Shown here: positions 56,399 to 64,000 of the stretch, piece by piece
Layout of the letters: every line of letters begins with the position of its first letter
Numbering within the stretch: position 1 is the stretch's first letter
Origin: Muscardinus avellanarius
Taxonomy: Eukaryota > Chordata > Mammalia > Rodentia > Gliridae
DNA: 64,000 nucleotides
Direction of reading: 5' to 3'
Assembly (NCBI GenBank): GCA_963383645.1
Contig: OY726567.1
Coordinates: 66,864,552-66,928,551, forward strand
Position numbers and translations under genes: made by a program
Notes under the pieces: generated by a model
Database searches by the model: none
Seen by the model: only the letters and a program-made list of their open reading frames with translations
Told to the model about the DNA's origin: nothing

Positions 56399-59300
56399 GT
56401 GAGTAGTAATCTGACATACAAGATGGGGGTGGGCTTGAGACTTAAAGAACTAGAGTCTGGCCATCCAGATAATTTAGCCAGATGGGGTGGCCCACACCTG
56501 TAATCCCAGTACCCAGGAGGTCAAAACAGTAGAAGCTCAGGCCAAGGCCAGCCTCGACAACTTGGTGAGACTTTCAGCAACTTAGTGGGACCCTGTTTCA
56601 AAAGAAAATTTAAAAAGCCTGAGAGTGTAGCTCAGAGGTAGAATGCCCCTCAGTCCAATCCTTAGTACTAAAAAAATAAATAAATAAATAAATAAAACAC
56701 TGCTGTCCTAAAATATTGTATAAACTACCTTCTGGTTATGTGTATAAGATATAAATGAAACATAAGTGAATTTTGCAGTTAAACTTGGGTCCCATCCCCA
56801 AGATATCTGATCATGCCTATGAATATATTCCACGATCTGAAAAAGAAATCAAACACTTCTGGCCCTATACAAGCATTTTGTATAGGGGACGATCAGTTTG
56901 TATTTCTCCCTTACAGCTTCACAGGGCTATGCCTTTATGATGTTAATAAATACTTGACTCACTGCATCATAAAATAGCTCCACTGTCTCATTCCCTAAAA
57001 GTATCGTGTTGGACATCTAGTTGAGAGGATAACTCTTTTCTTTTGGTACTAGAAATTGAACCCAAGGACATTCTATTTCTAGCTACACTCCCAGCCCTTT
57101 TTGTTCAATTTTGAAACAGTCTCCCTAGATTGTTGAGGGTCTCAGTTGCCGAGGCTGGCCTCAAACTTGTAATCCCACTGTCTTGGCCTCCAAGTACTGG
57201 AACCACAGGTGTGCCCTCACGCCCTGAGAGATTGAGATTCTTAAGCCACGTGGCCACTGCCAATGCTAAGAGGGCTCTTCGCCTCCATGGTGAGTCCCGT
57301 CATGCAAGTCTCATTCCAGTGGGACAGTCCTTGCTTTTGTGTTCCAGGCATTTCCTATACCTTTGAGCCAGTGGACTTGAATCCAAGAGAAACAAAAATG
57401 AATCTGGAAAATGGAGAGTTTGGTACGTACCCCACACTGTGACAATCTGGTCAACACAGGCTGCGGGAGGGGGTATGGAGCTCAGCTGCTCAAATCAAGA
57501 GTTAATATGGCTAGCGTCTCTTCTCCTGATCAGAATTTAAGCAAAAGCTGCTGAGCCAGGCATGGGGCACATGCCTGTAATCCCAGGACTTGGGAAGCTG
57601 ATACTGGAGGATCACAGGTTTGAGGACAGCCTCAGCATCTTAGTAAGGCCCTCAGCAGCTTTGTGAGACCCTGTTCCAAAATAAAAAGGATGGGGTACAA
57701 GGTCTGGGAGGGCATACCTGTAATCTCAATACTTGGGAGGCTGAGACAGGAAGATTATAAATGTTCAAAGCCAGCCTCCGCAATTTAGTGAGGCCCTCAG
57801 CAACTTAGACCCTGTTCCAGAGTAAAAAAATAAGATAGGGCTGGAGGTGTAGCTTGGAGATAGAATGGCCCTGGGTTCAATCCACAATAGCCCAGAGGCA
57901 GAATGCCCCTAGGTTCGACACCCAGTGTCAAGCCAAACCAAACAAGCAAACAAAAAGCCCCAACTACTACTATCTGCGGCATCTCCTGACTAGGAAGCCC
58001 TGCCCCCGACCCAGACAGGAACCGGGGCTCGGCCCATTTCCTCTGCCTTTCCCGTCTTGCATAGACGGCAACCTCCTTCACCGTCAGCTGCCCGACCCAC
58101 ATACCACACCCGCTCAGCAACACCAACACGAGAAGGATTCTTATTTTCCAGTACTTCCAGCCAAACTCCTAGACTTGACTCCAACGGATGAACTAAGGTC
58201 GTGTACTCATCAATAAAATACTCTGGTTAGTTAAGAGGCACTCCTGCTCGGTGTGGTGGCACGCCTGCAATCCTAGTGCTTGGGAGACGGAGATAGGAGG
58301 ATTGCAGTTTCAAGAGCAGCCTCAGTAATTTAGTAAGACCTTGTTTCAAAACAAAAAGGGCTGAAGTTCTAGGTCAGAGGTAGGACGCCCCTGGGTTAAA
58401 TCTCTAGTACCCCCAAACAAAGTGACAGACAAAAAATGAGCTCCTGTATATGCAACCCTTGGTATCTGTGGGGAATTTGTTCTAGAACCCCCAGTTTCAA
58501 AATCCTTGAATGACGAAGCTTATTACGTAAAAGGACATAGCATTTGCTTTTCAACTATGCACACCCTCGTGTACACCTTAAATCTTCTCTGGATTACTTC
58601 TAGTACAATATTAAAGGTATCTATAAATACCTGTTACACTGCATCCTTTAGAAAGTAATAACACAAAAACGGCCCGCATGTGTTCTGTACAGACTGTTTA
58701 TTGTGGTACTAGGAATTAAACCCAGGGGCATTCTACCTCTGAGCCACACGCCCAGCCCTGTTTTATTTTATTTTATTTTTTTATTTTGAAACAGGGTCTT
58801 GCTAAGTTGCTGAAGGCATTGCTTCGTTGTGGAGGCTGGCTTCAAACCTGGATCCTCCTGTCTCAGCCTCCCAAGTACTGGATTACAGGCACGTGCCACC
58901 ACGCCTGGTTGCAGTCCTTGATTTGTTGAAGTCACTCCAAATTGAGTTTTCTTTCTTGCAGCCTCTTGGTGGATCCAACAGTGTCAAGAAAGGTGTACGA
59001 TTCGTGCATATGCACAAGGGGTTTGGGGTGGGCATGGGGACTGGTTTGCTTATTCTGTTACTTTCCACAAGTAACTCTGATGTTGCACCCCTGTTTCTCC
59101 CATCTCTTAAATCTAGAAAAAATACTGGCGTACAAATCTCATGTGATGAGAAAGTATCTCCCTGTATGGAACAAGACGGATTGGCCTGGGAACCAGGAGG
59201 ACTTCGTGCACCAACGCATAAACACGCATGAGACATTCTTGCCCAGTCTATTTCTACCCAAAAAAACTCAGCTCGCCCAGCCTAAGACTGTGGTCATACT

Positions 59301-62119
59301 GGGAATTCCTGGGATTGGAAAAACAACCCTAGCCAGACAGGTGATGCTGTCCTGGGCACAGAATAGCTTCTACTCACACAAGTTCTCATACGCTTTCTAT
59401 ATCCACTGCCAGAGAATCGGCCTGGAGGGCGAGCAGAGCTTCTCTGAGCTGCTGGTGGAGGAGTGGCCTCCATTTGAGACGTCCGTATCAAAGATCTTGT
59501 CCAGACCAGATCAACTTCTGCTGGTACTTGATGGCTTCGAGGAGCTCACGTTCCCCCTCATCCAAACGCCAGACAATCTGAGCGATGACTGGAAAGAGAA
59601 GTTGCCAGGGCCCGTTCTCCTGAGTAGTTTGCTGAGCAAAAGAATGGTTCCAGAGGCCTCACTTCTGATCCTGATGCGGCCGGCTTCCTGGAATACCACC
59701 AAGCCCTTGCTGATAAGTCCCTCTCTGGTCACCCTCAGCGGGTTCAGTAAGACTGAAAAAATCAGATACTTCAGGACCTATTTCCAGAACCCTCGGCAGA
59801 GCAACCGAGTTCTGCCGTTCGCTGTGAAAAATGCCATTATTTTCTCCTTGTGTCGGGTCCCTGTCATCTGCTGGATTTTTTGCTCCGTTCTGAAAAATGA
59901 GATCATGAAATCATCCAGTTTCAGGCAGACGTGTAAAAACGCCTCGTCTGTCTTCACCCTTTTTCTTTCTACCTTGTTTCCAAACACAGCTGCGAAACTC
60001 TGCAGCCAGACTCGCCAAGAACAATTGGAAGGTCTTTGCTGCCTGGCTGTGCGGGGCATGCGGGACGTGACGTGGATATTTACCAGGGCAGATCTGGAGC
60101 AAGCCAAACTGGACGAGACCAGCGTCACCAACTTGCTCGCTTTGAATATTCTTCGACGGGTTCGAGAAGACCACTACGTCTTTACTCTTTTTATTTTCCA
60201 GGAGTATTTTGCAGCCATGTTCTATGTTTTGTATTTTCCACAGAGACTCAACAGTTACCATGTGTTGGGGCGCATGGATATCCAGTACCTGGTAGAAAAC
60301 CCTAGAGACGGCCTGGATTGGCTGTCTCACATGGGAATCTTCTTGTTTGGCCTTCTGAATCCAACGTCCAGCTTGATTCTTGTGTGGGCGTTCGAATGCC
60401 GTGTTTCAGTGAATAATAAGCTGAAAATTCTGGAAGTGGTAGCCTGGCTGCGTGAGAACAATCCTTCAGCTCTCAGCGGTGAGATTCCGCAGTTATTCTA
60501 CTATCTCTCTGAAACCCGGGAAGAAGTCTTTGTGAAAGAAGCACTAAGGGGCTATCGTAAAGCCACTTTGAAAATAGACAGTGAAAGAGACTTCTGGGCA
60601 TCTGCTTTTTGCCTTAGGCACTGTCGGGATTTGATAGAGATGAAGCTGACAGTCACACAGAACCTCTTAAATGTATTAGAGCCTGGCTCCGGGGACTCCT
60701 CGCGTGTCACACTGTAAGTACTTATTTTTTTATTCATTTTGTACTGGGGGTTGAACCCAGGGGCATTTCTACCTCTGAACTACATCCCCAGCCCCTTTAT
60801 TTATTTATTTATTTATTATTATTTTTTTTTTGCAGGTCTGGGATGGAACCCAGGGCCATTCAACCTCTGAGCTATACCCCCTGCCCTATTTTTTTTTTTA
60901 TTCTTATTTTGAAACAGGGTCTCACTAAGTCGCAGAGGACCTCACCAAGTAGCTGAGGCTGTCCACAAACCACGATCCTCCAGGTCTCAGCCTCCCGAAT
61001 GCTGGGATTACAAGCGTGCGCCGCCGTGCCCGGCTTCCCCAGCCCTTTTTAAAAAAAATAATATTCAGCCAGGTGTGGAGGTGCACACTTGTAATCCCAG
61101 TACTTGGGAGACTGAGACGAGAGGATTGCTGGTTCGCATCCAGTTTCAGATACTTAGTGAGGCCTCCACAATGTAGTGAGACCCTGTTTTAAAATAATTA
61201 AGAGTAGGGCTGGGGATGTCGCTCAAAGATAGAATGCCCCTAGGTTCAATATCTGGTATCACAAAAATAATTTTTTTTTCTTTTGAAACAGTCTTGCTAA
61301 GCTGCTGAGGGTCTTACTAAGCTTCTGAGGCTGGCCTCCAACCTGCAATCCTCCTGTCTCAGACTCCCAAGTACTGGGATTACCAGTGTGTGCCACCACA
61401 CCTGGTTCAAATACTTCTTTAATTTCTCCTCGAGTGGCTTTAGCCTCCGGGCACCTAGAGCTGTGCCTTGGTTACTGAGCAAAAGTATGAGTTACAACCT
61501 TTTCTGATATTTCATCCTCAGACACCAGCTCCCCCCACCCCTGGCTTTTTGTCTAGCTTTACCTCTAATGAGCCACTGTCTCTTTCTTCCCCTTCATGTA
61601 GGAAAAAAGAAGCTAGCATATATGATGACTGGTGGAAAGATATCTGCTCTGTATTTTGTACAAATGACAACCTGAGAGTCCTGACCCTGGCTGACAGCAC
61701 TCTGGCGCCTCAGATGGTCAAGGTTGTCGCTGAGTCTCTGAAACACCCTTTGTGTAAACTGCAGGTGCTCCTGTGAGTACAGACAAACCCGAGCTAGGAG
61801 GAGGTCCGTAGGGATGTCTGTCTTGTGCTGGTCCTTTGTCCCTCTCCATCCAGGCCATACACCAGAGAGCACCATGTCTGGGGTGGTATGTGTGTTACTG
61901 GGGATACCCAGTGGCATTCTACCTCTGAGTTATACCCCCTGCCCTGTTTGTTTTTTTAAACAGGGTATCTCTAAATTACTAAGATGTTCACTAAGTTGCC
62001 AAGGCTGGCCTCGAACCTGAAATCCTACTGTCTCAACCTCTCAAGGACTGGGATTACAGGTCTGTACCACCATTCCCAGCTTCTCGCTGTTTTTAATACA
62101 GGCATCATTTAAAAAAAAA

Positions 62120-62166
<47 letters not shown>

Positions 62167-63039
62167 TGCTGGGGATGGAACCCAGGAGCATTCTACCTCT
62201 AAGCTACAACCCCAGCCTTAATTTGTTATTCTTATTTTGAAACAGTCTCACTAGGTTGACAAGAATCTCACAACTTGCTGAGGATACCTGCGAACCTGTG
62301 ATCCTTTTGTCTGTCTTCCAAGTACTGGGATTATAAGACTGTGCCACCATGCTCAGCTTTAAAAATAATAATTGCCAGACATTAGTGGTGGTGCATGCTT
62401 ATAATGGTAATTATTACCTCCCACTCACTGAGTACCAAAACATGATAAGCATGTGTTGAGCACCTCACAGTGATTCTGTGTATTAATTTTAATTCTCACA
62501 GCCATTCTAAGGTCAATGTCCTGCGTTCTCTCCCATGGACAGAGGTTTGGAGAGGATGAGTGACACACACAGGGTTGTAGAGCTACGGAGGTTGAGCTGA
62601 GCTGCCAACGGGTCCCGAGGTCTGTGTCACGCCGAAAGGGCTGCGCATATTTTTATGACTTAGTCCTTCATTCCGATTCATTGTTCTTCCATCATGGCAC
62701 CCATGGTTGCACATCTGTGTCTGTCTTTAATGTCTGGGTCCCAAATTCAGCTGCAAACTGCCTGAGCGAGAGTTCCCACCTCCTTAGCAGCTGCTGAGGA
62801 GCTAAGCAGGGGCTGAGCCCGATGGCCTGAGGTGGGGTTGTGTTGTAATCGGACGCTGCTTCTCTCTCCAGTTTAAGGTGTGTGAGCCCTGATGTGTGCC
62901 ATGAAGATTTATTCCAGGTCTTGGTGAAAAACCAGTATCTGAGATACTTGGAGATACAGAATACAGAATTGAGTAGTGTGGCCATAAAGTCTCTATGCAC
63001 AGCTGCAAAGTCCCCTGAATGCAGCCTGCATTGTATGAG
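56050..63039 (+). CDS. NLRP8: NLRP8: pyrin-NACHT-LRR protein, 5' part; gene runs off the window
   Basis: NOD-like receptor of the reproductive NLRP group; the human gene lies between NLRP13 and NLRP5. Coding exons seen: 56050-56398 (pyrin), 57348-57422 (linker), 59117-60713 (NACHT), 61602-61772 and 62872-63039 (LRRs). All junctions are GT-AG and stay in frame for about 786 residues; human NLRP8 is about 1,048, so several LRR exons lie beyond 64000. Walker A is GIPGIGKT (59302-59325, residue about 204) and Walker B is LLLVLDGFEE. Diagnostic matches to human NLRP8 are GVMLYM, KAKWAEVVHLLIE, WPGNQEDF and NQYLRYLEIQ. The small linker exon is also shared with human NLRP8. No stop or frameshift is seen, so it looks functional. 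The mouse gene is lost, which makes an intact rodent copy notable. Confidence 0.9.
56478..58913. mobile_element. SINEs in NLRP8 introns
   Basis: 56478-56698 plus with (AATA)n tail; 57040-57226 minus; 57554-57935 plus, two copies and an extra right half; 58243-58425 plus; 58702-58913 minus. 57936-58242 and 58426-58700 hold nothing recognised. Confidence 0.85.
57348..57422 (+). CDS. NLRP8: NLRP8 linker exon (75 bp)
   Basis: Encodes about 25 acidic residues (FEPVDLNPRETKMNLENGEF) between pyrin and NACHT. It matches the human linker [20 protein letters not shown] in spacing and sequence. Acceptor GTGTTCCAG; donor GTACGT. Confidence 0.85.
59117..60713 (+). CDS. NLRP8: NLRP8 NACHT exon
   Basis: A 1,597-bp open exon with acceptor CTCTTAAATCTAG and donor GTAAGT at 60714. 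It contains Walker A and Walker B, the RMVPEASLLI and GFSKTEKIRYF segments shared with human NLRP8, and the winged-helix part ending FCLRHC. The reading frame also stays open upstream of the acceptor, but that sequence has no counterpart in NLRP8. Confidence 0.9.
60735..61405. mobile_element. SINE cluster after the NLRP8 NACHT exon
   Basis: An old minus SINE (60735-60800) is interrupted by a young minus SINE (60826-61035). Then a plus copy (61063-61270) and a minus fragment (61271-61405). Confidence 0.85.
61602..61772 (+). CDS. NLRP8: NLRP8 LRR exon (171 bp)
   Basis: Encodes WWKDICSVFCTNDNLRVLTL, parallel to human [20 protein letters not shown]. Acceptor CCTTCATGTAG; donor GTGAGT at 61773. 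Confidence 0.88.
61888..62410. mobile_element. SINEs and (GT)n in an NLRP8 intron
   Basis: 61888-62085 minus; (GT)n at 62122-62165 leading into a minus SINE to 62358; a short plus fragment to 62410. 62411-62871 holds no recognised repeat. Confidence 0.85.
62872..63039 (+). CDS. NLRP8: NLRP8 LRR exon (168 bp)
   Basis: Encodes LVKNQYLRYLEIQNTELSSV, parallel to human [20 protein letters not shown]. Acceptor CTCTCTCCAG; donor GTAAGG at 63040. The remaining 960 bases hold only repeats, so the next exon is outside the window. Confidence 0.88.
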
Positions 63040-63116
63040 GTAAGGTTTGGTGCTGGGATTGAGTGAGACCCTGGTTCCCAGATGGTCTCTGCCAGACGTG
63101 GTGATTAGATGTTCTG

Positions 63117-63164
<48 letters not shown>

Positions 63165-64000
63165 GTGCTAGAGATTTAGCTCCGGGGCATTCTATCTCTG
63201 AACTGCTCCCCCAGCCCTATTTTTTTTATATTGAAACAAGATCTCACTAGGTTGCTGAGGGACTTTCTAAATTGTTGCGGTTAGTCTCTAACCTGCACTC
63301 TTCCTGTCTCAGCATCCCGAGAACTGGGATCACAGGTGTACACCACCCCGCCCAGATATGCCTAGTGACCTTGTTTCCTTTGATATAGCTGCTGTTACTG
63401 ATTGTGTGGACTCAATTCTTTTTTTTTTTTTTTTTTTTTGGTGGTACTGGGGTTCCTGGAAACCCTTCTACCTCCAGGCTACACTCCCAGACCTATTTTT
63501 TATACTTTTATTTGGAAACAGGGTACCTTAAGCCAGCAAGGCTGGCTTCGAACCTGCACGATCTTCCTGTCTCCACCTCCCAAGCACGGGGATTACAAGC
63601 GTGCGCCTCCACGCCCAGCTGTGATTATTCATTTTTAGTCTGAATTCCTCAGGATCACTACTAGGATGATGGGCATGCACCACCACGCCTGGCCTGGCCT
63701 AACTTCTTTGAGTGCTCTAGTGAATTAGGCCCCAGCAAGCTCAGAGTCATACTTGACTCCTTGAGTTTCTTTATAGGAGGTTTTCCTTCCTGGCCCTTGT
63801 TAGCTGCCTGGGCTTCCTGTAGATGCTTTCAGACAGGTTCAGAAGTTTTCTTCCTTTGGAATGGCGGCTGTGCCCATCTACTGGTAAACAAATCACACCT
63901 GAAATCGCTTTATATTGCATTTGTGCACATTTTAATTAAATTTTCCTACATTGTAGGAGGTGAGACAGGTGTTTCCCAGAGTAGATCTTCATCTAACATA
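63040..64000. other. NLRP8 intron to the window end
   Basis: (GT)n at 63117-63161 with a minus SINE to 63357; a young minus SINE 63416-63620; a SINE scrap at 63640-63700. The last 300 bases show nothing recognised. Confidence 0.8.

Noticed and set aside
58942..59116. Upstream extension of the NLRP8 NACHT reading frame
   Set aside because: A good acceptor at 59116 and alignment to human NLRP8 show coding starts at 59117; the upstream part is intron that happens to be open.

Overview
The window is nuclear DNA of a placental mammal, most likely a rodent outside the mouse/rat group. The signs are split genes with GT-AG introns, L1 elements, endogenous retroviruses, and very many dimeric SINEs. 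Each SINE has a 7SL-derived left half and a tRNA-Ala-like right half, a layout known from B1-dID-type SINEs of squirrel-, dormouse- and beaver-like rodents. The species call is inference. No bacterial feature, tRNA gene, rRNA gene or CRISPR array is present.

Layout. Bases 1-24 kb are mostly retrovirus graveyard. A plus-strand gag-pro-pol relic (1-5.0 kb) is broken by an L1 insertion and by an antisense solo LTR. A 5'-truncated antisense L1 follows (5.0-7.2 kb). A vomeronasal type-1 receptor (V1R) gene with one early frameshift lies at 8.9-9.8 kb. A plus-strand LTR with a tRNA-Met primer-binding site follows (9.9-10.45 kb), then a minus-strand provirus that has lost most of its interior (10.75-16.13 kb) and abuts a second minus-strand pol relic (16.13-18.5 kb). 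More LTR pieces lie at 19-24 kb. At 24.9-26.0 kb is a processed copy of TPT1 with clear target-site duplications. At 28.6-29.2 kb is a frameshifted RFPL4-like SPRY (B30.2) pseudogene that ends in a 43-45 bp minisatellite.

From 35 kb onward the window holds two oocyte/early-embryo type NLRP genes on the plus strand. NLRP4 (coding 36,647-51,669) has a pyrin exon, a large NACHT exon, leucine-rich-repeat (LRR) exons of 162-171 bp, a short last exon and a polyadenylation signal. All recognised exons join in frame. One LRR exon expected from the human protein is missing, and a 200-N assembly gap (48,324-48,523) lies exactly where it should be. NLRP8 (coding from 56,050) shows pyrin, a 75-bp linker exon, NACHT and two LRR exons before the window ends. 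Its probable promoter and noncoding first exon lie at about 53.37-53.51 kb, only about 1.5 kb after the NLRP4 poly(A) signal, so no NLRP13 fits between them. The order RFPL4-like, NLRP4, NLRP8 matches the human 19q13.4 NLRP cluster with NLRP11 and NLRP13 absent.

The NLRP proteins are expected to be cytoplasmic pyrin-NACHT-LRR proteins of oocytes and early embryos. The V1R would be a pheromone receptor if functional. Everything else recognised is mobile DNA or simple repeat. I saw no undescribed molecular system. The most unusual structures are a second copy of a NACHT-exon fragment in the intron just upstream of that exon, a chimeric L1 insertion inside the first retrovirus, and stacked insertions that reused one target site.
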